Part shown: positions 42,538 to 50,861 of the stretch, one piece after another
Layout of the letters: each line of letters starts with the position of its first letter
How positions within the stretch are numbered: position 1 is the stretch's first letter
Assembly: GCF_003425665.1 (NCBI RefSeq)
Contig: NZ_QQRQ01000015.1
Coordinates: 1 to 52,101 of the forward strand
Direction: 5' to 3'
DNA from: Evtepia gabavorous
GTDB lineage: Bacteria; Bacillota; Clostridia; Oscillospirales; Oscillospiraceae
DNA: 52,101 nt
Translations under genes and position numbers: made by a program
Notes under the pieces: generated by a model
The model's input: only the letters and a program-made list of their open reading frames with translations
Told to the model about the DNA's origin: nothing
Databases searched by the model: none

Positions 42538-44952
42538 TCATGCCTTGGGCTTCAGGATCAGATTCACCAGCTTATTGGGGACATGGATGACCTTAACGAG
42601 CTCCTTCCCCTCCATCAGCTTGGCAATCTTGGCCTCGGCGGTGACCGCCGCCAAAACGGCATCCTGGTCGCTGTCCGTGGCCACGGTGACGGTGGTCTTC
42701 AGCTTGCCGCCCACCTGCACCGCAATGGTGACCTCCGAGGCCACCGTTTTGCTCTCATCATAGGCCGGCCAAGCAGAGGTGCTGGCCATGCCCTCCCAGC
42801 CAAACCGCTCCCACAGCTCATCGGCCATGTGGGGGGCAAAGGGCGAGAGGAGCTGGAGCATGGTGCGGAACTCCGCCTGGTTGACCCCTTTATCATAGAA
42901 CTGATTGGTGAGGGTCATCAGCGCGGCAATGGCCGTGTTGAACTTCATGTTCTCAATGTCATCCGAGACCTTCTTAATGGTCTTGTGCAGGAGGGCCTCG
43001 TTTTCCTTGCCGTAGGCTTCGGCCGGCGTAACCTGCTCGGCCAGATTCCAGATGCGGTCCAGGAACCGTTTGCAGCCCTTTACCGCGTTGTCAGACCAAG
43101 CGGCCGCCTTCTCAAAGTCCCCGATGAACATGATATACATCCGCATGGTGTCCGCGCCGTACTGGGCAACCACGTCGTTGGGGTTGACCACGTTCCCCCG
43201 GGACTTGGACATCTTCTCGCCGCCCTCGCCCAGGATCATCCCATGGCTGGTCCGCTTGTGATAGGGCTCCGCATAGGGAACCACGCCCAGGTCATAGAGG
43301 AACTTATGCCAGAACCGGGAGTAGAGGAGATGGAGGGTGGTGTGCTCCATTCCGCCGTTGTACCAGTCCACCTGGCCCCAGTAGCGCAGCGCCTCCTGGG
43401 AGGCCAAGGCCTTGTCATTGTGGGGGTCCATGTACCGCAGGAAGTACCAGGAAGACCCAGCCCACTGGGGCATGGTGTCGGTCTCCCGCTGGGCCGGGCC
43501 GCCGCAGCAGGGGCAGGTGGTGTTCACCCAGTCGGTCATGGTCGCCAGGGGGGACTCCCCGTTGTCGGTGGGCTCATAGCTGCTCACCTCGGGCAGCAGC
43601 AGGGGGAGCTGCTCCTCCGGCAGAGGAACCCAGCCGCACTTGTCGCAGTGGACCAGGGGAATGGGCTCCCCCCAATACCGCTGGCGGGAAAAGACCCAGT
43701 CCCGGAGCTTATAGTTGACCTTCTCATGGCCAATTCCCTTCTCCTCCAGCCACTTCTTCATCACTGGAATGGCTTCCTTCACCGTCAGGCCGTTGAGGAA
43801 GTCGGAGTTCACCATGATCCCGGTGTCGTCCTTCAGGGTAAAGGCCGCCTTCTCGATGTCCCCGCCCTGGACCACTTCAATGATCTCACAGCCAAACTTC
43901 TTGGCAAATTCCCAGTCCCGGTCGTCGTGGGCCGGCACCGCCATGATCGCCCCGGTGCCGTAGGACACCAGAACATAGTCCGAGATGAAAATCGGGATCT
44001 TCTTTCCGTTGACGGGGTTGATCCCCGCAACGCCCTCCAGCTTCACCCCGGTCTTTTCCTTGGCCAGCTCGGTCCGCTCAAAGTCAGACTTCCGGGCCGC
44101 GGCCTCCACATAGGCGGTGACCTGGTCCCAGTTGCCGATGGCGTTCTTCCACCGGGCAATGTAGGGGTGCTCCGGCGAGAGCACCATGTAGGTGGCGCCA
44201 AAGAGGGTGTCGGGGCGGGTGGTATAGATGACCAGGTCATCCCCCTGGGTGGTGGGGAAGGTCACCTCCGCGCCGGTGGAGCGGCCAATCCAGTTTTTCT
44301 GCTGAATCTTCACCCGCTCGATGAAGTCCACCTGGTCCAGGTCGTCAATCAGGCGCTGGGCATACTCGGTGATCTTCAGCATCCACTGGCTCTTCTCCTT
44401 CCGGATGACCTCGGAGCCGCAGCGTTCACAGACGCCGTTGACCACCTCCTCGTTGGCCAGCACGCACTTACAGGAGGTGCACCAGTTGACGGGCATGGAG
44501 GTCTTGTATGCCAGGCCCTTCTTGAACAGCTGGAGGAAAATCCACTGGGTCCATTTGTAATACTTGGGGTCGGTGGTGTCCACCACCCGGTCCCAGTCAA
44601 AGGAGTAGCCCAGCATCTTCAGCTGCTTGGTAAAGTTGGCGATGTTGTCGTGGGTCACCTTGGCGGGGTGAATGTGGTTCTTGATGGCATAGTTCTCCGT
44701 GGGCAGGCCGAAGGCGTCATAGCCCATGGGGAAGAGCACATTGTAGCCGTCCATCCGCCGCTTCCGGGCCACCACGTCCATGGCGGTATAGGGCCGGGCG
44801 TGGCCCACATGGAGTCCCTGGCCGGAGGGATAGGGGAACTCCACCAGGGCGTAAAATTTGGGCTTGTCCCCGCCGGTCTCGGCATGGTAACAGTTCTCCT
44901 TGGCCCAGCGGTCCTGCCATTTGCGCTCAATGCGGTTAAACTCGTACTTCAA
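42538..44952 (-). CDS. leuS: leucine--tRNA ligase
   Basis: 804 residues. HIGH-type motif [10 protein letters not shown], the zinc-like CTSCKC...CERCGSE insertion, CP1 editing domain ([25 protein letters not shown]), [15 protein letters not shown] and KMSKS in [17 protein letters not shown] 44952 gives [13 protein letters not shown], the family N-terminus, with AGGAAA at a suitable distance; GTG 44961 sits only 2 nt from the SD. No T-box leader: the gene follows rsfS by 87 nt containing the palindrome GTCACGTGAC (44998-45007). Confidence 0.97.
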   Translation of the reverse strand: MKYEFNRIERKWQDRWAKENCYHAETGGDKPKFYALVEFPYPSGQGLHVGHARPYTAMDVVARKRRMDGYNVLFPMGYDAFGLPTENYAIKNHIHPAKVTHDNIANFTKQLKMLGYSFDWDRVVDTTDPKYYKWTQWIFLQLFKKGLAYKTSMPVNWCTSCKCVLANEEVVNGVCERCGSEVIRKEKSQWMLKITEYAQRLIDDLDQVDFIERVKIQQKNWIGRSTGAEVTFPTTQGDDLVIYTTRPDTLFGATYMVLSPEHPYIARWKNAIGNWDQVTAYVEAAARKSDFERTELAKEKTGVKLEGVAGINPVNGKKIPIFISDYVLVSYGTGAIMAVPAHDDRDWEFAKKFGCEIIEVVQGGDIEKAAFTLKDDTGIMVNSDFLNGLTVKEAIPVMKKWLEEKGIGHEKVNYKLRDWVFSRQRYWGEPIPLVHCDKCGWVPLPEEQLPLLLPEVSSYEPTDNGESPLATMTDWVNTTCPCCGGPAQRETDTMPQWAGSSWYFLRYMDPHNDKALASQEALRYWGQVDWYNGGMEHTTLHLLYSRFWHKFLYDLGVVPYAEPYHKRTSHGMILGEGGEKMSKSRGNVVNPNDVVAQYGADTMRMYIMFIGDFEKAAAWSDNAVKGCKRFLDRIWNLAEQVTPAEAYGKENEALLHKTIKKVSDDIENMKFNTAIAALMTLTNQFYDKGVNQAEFRTMLQLLSPFAPHMADELWERFGWEGMASTSAWPAYDESKTVASEVTIAVQVGGKLKTTVTVATDSDQDAVLAAVTAEAKIAKLMEGKELVKVIHVPNKLVNLILKPKA

Positions 44953-45039
44953 TCTGATCACACTTTCCTGTTTTTATAATCGAGTCGATTTCAAATTGTC
45001 ACGTGACAGCCAGCCGGGGGGCTTCCCCGGCCGGGGGAT

Positions 45040-45402
45040 TCACTCTCCGGGCTGGAGCACCTGGCTCAGGTCCACCACCTTGGCGTCCTCCCACAGGCGG
45101 TCCAGGTCATAAAAGGCCCGGGCCTCCTTGTCAAACAGGTGGACCACCACGTCGCCGTAGTCCTGCAGAATCCAGGTTCCTCCCCGGTGCCCCTCCACGT
45201 GATGGGGGAGGATGCCCGCCTCCTTCATGGCTCTCTCCCCTGCGTCGGCCAGCGCCTTGAGCTGGGGGGCTGAGGTGCCCGTACACAGGACGAAGTAGTC
45301 TGCCAGAGTGGTTACGCTGTCGGTCTCCAGCACCCGGATGTCCTTGCCCTTCTTGCTGTCCAGTGCCTGGGCCAGCAGCAGGGCCATCTCTTTTGGTGTC
45401 AT
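45040..45402 (-). CDS. rsfS: ribosome silencing factor RsfS
   Basis: 120 residues binding L14 to block subunit joining during starvation. Hallmarks: DIRVLETDSVTTLADYFVLCTGTS, VEGHRGGTWILQDYGDVVVHLF and FYDLDRLWEDA. ATG 45402 follows AAAGGAAGAG. The gap to the LCP gene (45403-45457) contains the inverted repeat CGCTGGG/CCCAGCG around a GC-rich loop, without a U-tract. Confidence 0.95.
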   Translation of the reverse strand: MTPKEMALLLAQALDSKKGKDIRVLETDSVTTLADYFVLCTGTSAPQLKALADAGERAMKEAGILPHHVEGHRGGTWILQDYGDVVVHLFDKEARAFYDLDRLWEDAKVVDLSQVLQPGE

Positions 45403-45457
45403 AGGCTCTTCCTTTCTCATCGCTGGGCCCGCCCTGGCGGGCGGAGGTCCCAGCGGT

Positions 45458-47050
45458 TTAGTCTGTGGTCTGTCCTTGGGCGGCATCCCCCGCAGCCTGC
45501 CCGGTCTGGGCTGTGGTGTCACTCTCCACAGGCAGATTGTTCACCGTGGTGTCCTGAACCACATGCTGCATGTCCGGGGTGATGTCCTCCAGATAGGGGT
45601 TCATATATTGGTTGATCAGGTCCCGCAGGGCACTGGAGTTGACGAAGACATAGGACTGGTAATTCTGATAGGTGGGGCTCCACATGGTGCCCGTATAGTC
45701 TCCTGGCAGGTTGTGGAAGCGGATGCTCCCCTCCTTCAGTCCCAGGGCCCGTTCCCCGAACCAGATCATCTCTCCATAGTCCAGGTTGCTCTCCAGGTTT
45801 CGGTCCACAATGTCCACGATCTCGCCGATCTTGGTCAGGGTCCCCAGGCTCACCATCTCCTTGGCCAGCGCCCGGAGGAAGGAGTGCTGGACTTCAACCC
45901 GGCCCACATCCCCCACGGAGAGGCTCTCCCCGCTGTTGTTTTTCCGCCAGCGCAGGACCTTTACCGCGTCCTCTCCGTTCAGGTGCTGCATTCCTTTTTT
46001 GTAATGAATGTGCAGGTCCTGGGTGGGGTCATCGTAGTCCATGTTATAGGGCACCTCATAATCCACGCCGCCGATGGCATCCACCAGCTCCGCCACCGCG
46101 TCCAGCTCCACCACGAAATAGTAGTCCGGGGTATAGCCGATGAGGTTTTTAATCTGCTTCTGGACCCCCTCAATGCCCTGTCGGTTGTACACCGAGTTGA
46201 TCTTGGGAATCTCCCCCGGCACATCCACCATGGTATCCCGGTAGATGCTCAGCACGTCCACCGTGCCGTTTTTCACGTCGTAACAGCCCACCATCATGGT
46301 GTCCGTGTTGCCGCCGCCGCCTTGGCCATCATCCCGGCCCACCAGAAGGAAGGTATACACGTCTTCCCGCCGGCCAACCCCCAGGCTGCCGGGATCGGTC
46401 CCCGCCTCCTGGTTCTCATGGGTGGGGATATCCGGCGGCCGGACATAGATCTGGTGGATCACAAACCCAATGGCCAGCAGCGCCAGCAAAACCAGCAGCA
46501 CCGTCACCAAAATCTTCCGCCGCCGCCTTTTTCGGGGGGGCGGACCGCCGGCCCCTCTGGGGGGAGGTCCGCCGCGGCCGCCGGTTCCTCCGGCAGGAGG
46601 GGGGGACTTTCGCTTTCGCTGGGGCGCCTTCTGTCCCCCCGGCCGCAGTTCCGGGAGCGGCTGCCACTCGTCAGAGGCAGGTTCCCTGTCCTGGGGGGGC
46701 GGGGCCGGCCGGCTGGGGCGCCGGGGCGGGTCAACCGGGGGCTCTGACCGGCGGTCTCCCCGGCTTTTGGGCCAGGGATCATCCCAGAGCTCCTCCTGAA
46801 TCTGCCGCCGCTCCGCCGCCCAGTCGTCGCCCTTCTGGGCCGCCCGGCGGTCCTGGTCATACAGCCGGTCCCGGGGGTCCTCCCAAAAAGCTGCCCGGTA
46901 ATCCTCGGGCATGGCATCCTGTTCCTGATAGATGCGGGAATAGACCCCCCGCTGGGCCTCGCGGTAGGCCTGCTCCTGCTTGCGCAGGCGGGAGCGTTCT
47001 TCCTTCTCTCTCTGTCTCATCTCTTCCTCGGAAAAGGATCGATTGTTCAC
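45458..47050 (-). CDS. LytR-CpsA-Psr (LCP) family wall glycopolymer ligase
   Basis: 530 residues. LCP enzymes attach anionic glycopolymers to peptidoglycan outside the membrane. A cytosolic N-terminus of 179 residues (charged, coiled then Pro/Arg/Gly-rich) precedes one membrane helix (180-199) and the LCP domain: FLLVGRDD, GGNTDTMMV, VLSIYRDTMVDVPG, KINSVYN, IGGVDYEVPY and the RWRKNNSG region. The Arg and Asp residues that bind the lipid pyrophosphate are present. GTG 47050 overlaps the nadD stop (GTGA), with GAGGAAG upstream. The long cytosolic part is unusual. Confidence 0.92.
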   Translation of the reverse strand: MNNRSFSEEEMRQREKEERSRLRKQEQAYREAQRGVYSRIYQEQDAMPEDYRAAFWEDPRDRLYDQDRRAAQKGDDWAAERRQIQEELWDDPWPKSRGDRRSEPPVDPPRRPSRPAPPPQDREPASDEWQPLPELRPGGQKAPQRKRKSPPPAGGTGGRGGPPPRGAGGPPPRKRRRRKILVTVLLVLLALLAIGFVIHQIYVRPPDIPTHENQEAGTDPGSLGVGRREDVYTFLLVGRDDGQGGGGNTDTMMVGCYDVKNGTVDVLSIYRDTMVDVPGEIPKINSVYNRQGIEGVQKQIKNLIGYTPDYYFVVELDAVAELVDAIGGVDYEVPYNMDYDDPTQDLHIHYKKGMQHLNGEDAVKVLRWRKNNSGESLSVGDVGRVEVQHSFLRALAKEMVSLGTLTKIGEIVDIVDRNLESNLDYGEMIWFGERALGLKEGSIRFHNLPGDYTGTMWSPTYQNYQSYVFVNSSALRDLINQYMNPYLEDITPDMQHVVQDTTVNNLPVESDTTAQTGQAAGDAAQGQTTD

Positions 47051-48255
47051 CGCAGCTTCCTCCTCAGGTCATCCAGGGTCCCCTGGGTGTTCTGATGGAC
47101 CACCGCACCTCGTTCCCGCAGCTCTTCCACGGTCATCTCCAGCCCCAAAATCATAGCCTGGTCCAAGTCCTCCCAAACCAGACGGCGCAGCTCCTCCACC
47201 CCGTCAAAGGCCCGGCTGGGCTCCATATAATCGGCCAGATACAGCACTTTGTCCAGCTTGGTCATCCCCGGTTTGCCCGTGGTGTGGCAGAAAATGGCGT
47301 CGTAGACATCATCAGGCTCCCCAAACACATACTTGGCCAGGGCAGCTCCGGTCTTGGCGTGGAGGAACTTGACCGAAACCCGCTCCAATTCATCCAGCGC
47401 AATCCCATACTTGTCACAGGCCGCCACCTGAGTCTCCAGGTCCCAATACTTGGTGCAGTCGTGAAGGATCGCCGCCCGGCGGGCCTTTTCCGGGTCCACA
47501 CCCCAGAACTTGGCCAGAGCCACCGCCGTTTCCTCCGTCCCCTTGATGTGGGGCAAACGTTTGGCCTTGACCATGGAGTAGGAGATGGCCCGAAGGTGCT
47601 TGTCGCTGAGGTGCCGCAAATCCGCCTGGGTGCCGAAGAGCTTTTCCCGCAGAATATATCCATAGACCGGCGTCCATAGATACTGGGCGGGGTCCACGTT
47701 GCCCCCGGTCCACTCAGAGGCCAGCATACGCCGCAGGTCCCGGGAGGCGATCTCCGTCACCTTGGGCAGGTTCACCACCGTGGTCCGGGCGTGAAAGGTC
47801 TCTGCTAAGTACTGACTCTGCTCCTCAAAGAGCGCCTGGGTATCTTCCTCACTGCGGGAGAAGGCCGCCACGCCGGCATACTGGAAAATCCGCTCAGGCT
47901 GATACCAGTTTTGCACGGTGAGGAACATGTCCGTTCCCATGAGCAGCCACAGCTCATCCTCTGGAAAGGTCTCATGGAGGGCCTCCACCGTGTCGGCGGT
48001 GTAGCTCTTTCCCTCCCGGCGGATCTCCAGGTCCGAGACCTCCGCCCGGGGGCCCAGGCCATCGGCCATGAGGGCGGCCATCTCCAGCCTCTGCTGGGGC
48101 GTGGCCGCCTCCTCGGCCAGGTCCTTGTGGGGCGGTTCGCAGTCGGGAATGATGATCAGCCGGTCCAGGTTCATTTGTTCCAGGGCTGTCCGGGCCGCCT
48201 CCATGTGTCCCAAATGGGGCGGGTCAAAGGTCCCGCCATAGATTCCAATCTTCAT
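47047..48255 (-). CDS. nadD: fused nicotinate-nucleotide adenylyltransferase and YqeK-type HD phosphohydrolase
   Basis: 402 residues. Domain 1 (1-~200) is NadD, making NaAD from NaMN: GGTFDPPHLGH (7-17), phosphate-binding Lys/His, and the late EIASRDLRRML. Domain 2 (~210-402) is a YqeK-like HD hydrolase: H236, HD at 265-266 (AAILHDCTKYW), and a late DYMEPSR. YqeK hydrolyses Ap4A. In B. subtilis the two are separate neighbouring genes; here they are one ORF. Coupled to the LCP gene by GTGA. Confidence 0.95.
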   Translation of the reverse strand: MKIGIYGGTFDPPHLGHMEAARTALEQMNLDRLIIIPDCEPPHKDLAEEAATPQQRLEMAALMADGLGPRAEVSDLEIRREGKSYTADTVEALHETFPEDELWLLMGTDMFLTVQNWYQPERIFQYAGVAAFSRSEEDTQALFEEQSQYLAETFHARTTVVNLPKVTEIASRDLRRMLASEWTGGNVDPAQYLWTPVYGYILREKLFGTQADLRHLSDKHLRAISYSMVKAKRLPHIKGTEETAVALAKFWGVDPEKARRAAILHDCTKYWDLETQVAACDKYGIALDELERVSVKFLHAKTGAALAKYVFGEPDDVYDAIFCHTTGKPGMTKLDKVLYLADYMEPSRAFDGVEELRRLVWEDLDQAMILGLEMTVEELRERGAVVHQNTQGTLDDLRRKLR

Positions 48256-48279
48256 GAAGTGATTCCACCTGCTTTCCCA

Positions 48280-48609
48280 TTATGTTTGGGTCGGTTTCTT
48301 CCGGTCCTTCACCAACACGATCTTGTCTTTTTTCTCTCTGCTATGGCTCTCTCGATAAAGTACAAATTTGGTCCCAATGACCTGCACGCCTTCGCTTCGG
48401 GTGCGTTTGGCCAGCTCCTGGCAGGCCTCCCGGGCGGTGAGCATGGCGCTCTCCAGCACCCGGCATTTGATGAGCTCCCGGGCCTCCAGGGCCTCATTGG
48501 CCTGCTGCACCAGATTGTCTCCAATGCCGTCCTTTCCGATCTGCACAATCGTGTCCAGACCGTTGGCCATGCCCCGCAGCTGGGCTCTCTGTTTACTGGT
48601 CAGTTCCAT
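48280..48609 (-). CDS. yhbY: YhbY-family RNA-binding protein (CRM domain)
   Basis: 109 residues. CRM/YhbY domain: LTSKQRAQLRGMANGLDTIV, the GKDGIG loop (GxxG RNA-binding), and LIKCRVLESAM. Binds pre-50S particles. ATG 48609 lies inside the rdgB end (17-nt overlap) with GGGAG upstream. Positively charged C-terminal tail. Confidence 0.93.
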   Translation of the reverse strand: MELTSKQRAQLRGMANGLDTIVQIGKDGIGDNLVQQANEALEARELIKCRVLESAMLTAREACQELAKRTRSEGVQVIGTKFVLYRESHSREKKDKIVLVKDRKKPTQT

Positions 48610-49192
48610 TGTGTCGTTTCTCCCATTCCGTCTGAAATCCCGCCAGGGCACGGGCCCGGTGCGAGATTTGATTTTTTTCTTCCGGGGTCAGCTGGGCCAT
48701 GGTCTTGCCCAGTTGGGGCAGGAAAAAGATGGGGTCATAGCCAAAGCCCCCCGCCCCGCTGGGTCCCTCGGCCAGAACGCCGGGGCACTCTCCCCGGGCC
48801 AGAATTTCAGACCCATCGGGAAAGGCGCAGCAGATCACGCTGACGAACCGGCAGGTCCGGTGGGACTGGCCCGCCATATTCCTCAGCAGCAGCTGCCACC
48901 GGCCGGTGTCGTCCAGGCCGGGGCCGCCGTACCGGGCGGAATAGACCCCAGGCGCCCCGTCCAGGGCATCCACCATAAGGCCGGAGTCATCGGCGATGGC
49001 GGGCAGCCCCGTGGCCTCCATCACCGCCTTGGCTTTGATTCGGGCATTTGCCTCAAAGGTGGTCCCCGTCTCCTCCGGCTCCAGGTCCACGCCCACATCC
49101 CGTTGGGAGAGGACTTCCACCCCCATCTGGGAGAGGATGGCCCGCATCTCCGTTATCTTTTTGGCATTGTGACTGGCCAGTACAACCTTCAT
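48593..49192 (-). CDS. rdgB: XTP/dITP diphosphatase (RdgB/HAM1 family)
   Basis: 199 residues removing non-canonical purine triphosphates. Features: VLASHNAKKITEMRAIL at the start, TTFEANARIKAKAV, AIADDSGLMVDAL, GVYSARYGG, and GGFGYDPIF with the late SHRARAL. ATG 49192 has AAGGAGG 6 nt upstream and overlaps the rph stop (ATGA), a common rph-rdgB-yhbY order. Confidence 0.96.
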   Translation of the reverse strand: MKVVLASHNAKKITEMRAILSQMGVEVLSQRDVGVDLEPEETGTTFEANARIKAKAVMEATGLPAIADDSGLMVDALDGAPGVYSARYGGPGLDDTGRWQLLLRNMAGQSHRTCRFVSVICCAFPDGSEILARGECPGVLAEGPSGAGGFGYDPIFFLPQLGKTMAQLTPEEKNQISHRARALAGFQTEWEKRHNGTDQ

Positions 49193-49914
49193 AGGGCGCC
49201 TCCTTCCAGAACCGCCGCCTGGATGGCCAGAAGCTCCCGAATCCCCTTGGCGCACAGGTCCACCAGCTGACGCTGTTCCTGGATGGTAAAGGCCCGGCCC
49301 TCGCCGGTGCCCTGGAGCTCCACCAGATCCCCCTCCCGGGTCATCACGCAGTTGAGGTCCACCATGGCGCCGGAGTCCTCCTCGTAGCACAGGTCCAGCA
49401 GGGGGACATCGTCCACGATGCCCGCGGACACCGCCGCAACCTGGGTGGTCAGCGGCATCTCCCGGAGCACCCCCTCCTCCATGAGCTTCCGGCACGCCAG
49501 GGCCAGGGCCACGTATCCCCCGGTCACAGAGGCGGTCCGGGTGCCGCCGTCCCCCTGGAGTACATCGCAGTCGATGGTGATGGTCCGCTCCCCCAGCTTC
49601 CTGCTGTCCACCGCGGCCCGGAGGGCCCGGCCCACCAGCCGCTGGATCTCCGCCGACCGGGGCGCCAGCTTGAGCTTGGAGATGTCCCGGCGGCTGCGCT
49701 CCCGGTTGGCCCGGGGGAGCATGGAATACTCTGCGGTCACCCAGCCCTCCCCGTCGGGCACATGGGGCGGGGTGCGCTCCTCCACGCTGGCGGTGCACAG
49801 CACATGGGTGTTGCCCCAGCGAATGAGGCAGCTACCCTCGGCAAACTTGTTGATGTGAGGAAGGATCTCCACAGGGCGCAACGCATCCTGCGCCCTTGCA
49901 TCCATACGAGCCAT
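49189..49914 (-). CDS. rph: ribonuclease PH
   Basis: Phosphorolytic 3'-5' exoribonuclease for tRNA 3' trimming. 241 residues: RPVEI, GSCLIRWGNTHVLCTASVEE, RANRERSRRDISKLKL, RLVGRALRAAVD, TITIDCDVLQGDGGTRTAS, and the C-terminal GTGEGRAFTIQEQRQLVDL. SD AAAGGAG is 8 nt before ATG 49914; ATG 49905 is an alternative. Confidence 0.97.
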   Translation of the reverse strand: MARMDARAQDALRPVEILPHINKFAEGSCLIRWGNTHVLCTASVEERTPPHVPDGEGWVTAEYSMLPRANRERSRRDISKLKLAPRSAEIQRLVGRALRAAVDSRKLGERTITIDCDVLQGDGGTRTASVTGGYVALALACRKLMEEGVLREMPLTTQVAAVSAGIVDDVPLLDLCYEEDSGAMVDLNCVMTREGDLVELQGTGEGRAFTIQEQRQLVDLCAKGIRELLAIQAAVLEGGAL

Positions 49915-49968
49915 ATTGGTTGCTCCTTTCTATCCTCGACTCCCCGTCTCCGGGGAATCCCCAATGAC

Positions 49969-50835
49969 TTATACCAGGGCCTCGGCGAAGGCCGCCGGGT
50001 CAAAGGGCTGGAGATCGTCGATCCCCTCCCCCAGGCCCACGTACTTCACCGGTACGCCCATCTCCTTGGCAATGGCCAAAACCACGCCGCCTTTGGCCGT
50101 CCCGTCCAGCTTGGTGAGCACAATGCCGGTGATCCCGGCGCTCTGGCTGAACTGCTTGGCCTGGATCAGGCCGTTCTGTCCCGTGGTGGCGTCCAGAACC
50201 AGCAGAACCTCTTTGGAGCTGCTCTCCCCTTCCCGGTCAATGACCCGGCGGATCTTGTTCAGTTCGTTCATCAGGTTCTGCTTGTTGTGCAGCCGTCCGG
50301 CGGTGTCCACCAGAACCACATCCACCCGTCTGGCCCGGGCGGCGTTCATGGCGTCAAAGACCACGGCGGCGGGGTCGGACCCCTCCTCGTGCTTGACGAT
50401 CTCCACCTGGGCCCGCTCGGCCCAGACAGACAGCTGCTCCGCGGCGGCGGCCCGGAAGGTATCCCCCGCCGCCAGCAGGACCCGGTTCCCATCGGCCTTC
50501 AGGCGGTTGGCCAGCTTGCCGATGGTGGTGGTCTTGCCCACGCCGTTGACCCCGATCATCAGGATCACCGCCGGCTTGCCGGACAGGTCCAGGCCGGGCT
50601 CTCCCACCGCCAGCATTTCCACCAAAATCTCCCGCAGGCAGGCTTTTACCTCCTCCGGCTCTTTGATCTTCCGCTCCTTTACCCGCTCCCGCAGGGTCTC
50701 CACCGCCTCCAGGGTGGTCTCCATCCCCATATCCGAGAGGATCAGGGACTCCTCCAGTTCCTCAAAAAAGTCCTCATCCACGGAGAACAGGCCGGAGAAA
50801 ATATTGAGCTTCTTAATTTTATTAAACAATCCCAT
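49969..50835 (-). CDS. ftsY: signal recognition particle receptor FtsY
   Basis: 288 residues, SRP GTPase NG domain without the long acidic A domain seen in enterics. N domain at the start (VDEDFFEELEESLILSDMG); G1 GVNGVGKTTTIGKLA, DTFRAAAAEQL, G3 VDTAGRL, G4 TKLDGTAKGG and the C-terminal YVGLGEGIDDLQPF. Targets ribosomes to SecYEG. Follows smc by 26 nt. Confidence 0.97.
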   Translation of the reverse strand: MGLFNKIKKLNIFSGLFSVDEDFFEELEESLILSDMGMETTLEAVETLRERVKERKIKEPEEVKACLREILVEMLAVGEPGLDLSGKPAVILMIGVNGVGKTTTIGKLANRLKADGNRVLLAAGDTFRAAAAEQLSVWAERAQVEIVKHEEGSDPAAVVFDAMNAARARRVDVVLVDTAGRLHNKQNLMNELNKIRRVIDREGESSSKEVLLVLDATTGQNGLIQAKQFSQSAGITGIVLTKLDGTAKGGVVLAIAKEMGVPVKYVGLGEGIDDLQPFDPAAFAEALV

Positions 50836-50861
50836 GGGGATGCCTCCTTGTTCGGTGTCTT

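Noticed and set aside
42583-44979. Very long open frame opposite leuS (and similar long frames opposite feoB, hppA, argJ and the SEDS gene)
   Set aside because: These mirror high-GC third-position bias of the real genes; the products are His/Gly/Val-rich with no domain, and they lack ribosome binding sites.
44953-45039. T-box leader for leuS
   Set aside because: The gap after rsfS is only 87 nt, with a GTCACGTGAC palindrome but no specifier loop, no conserved T-box sequence and no antiterminator pair.
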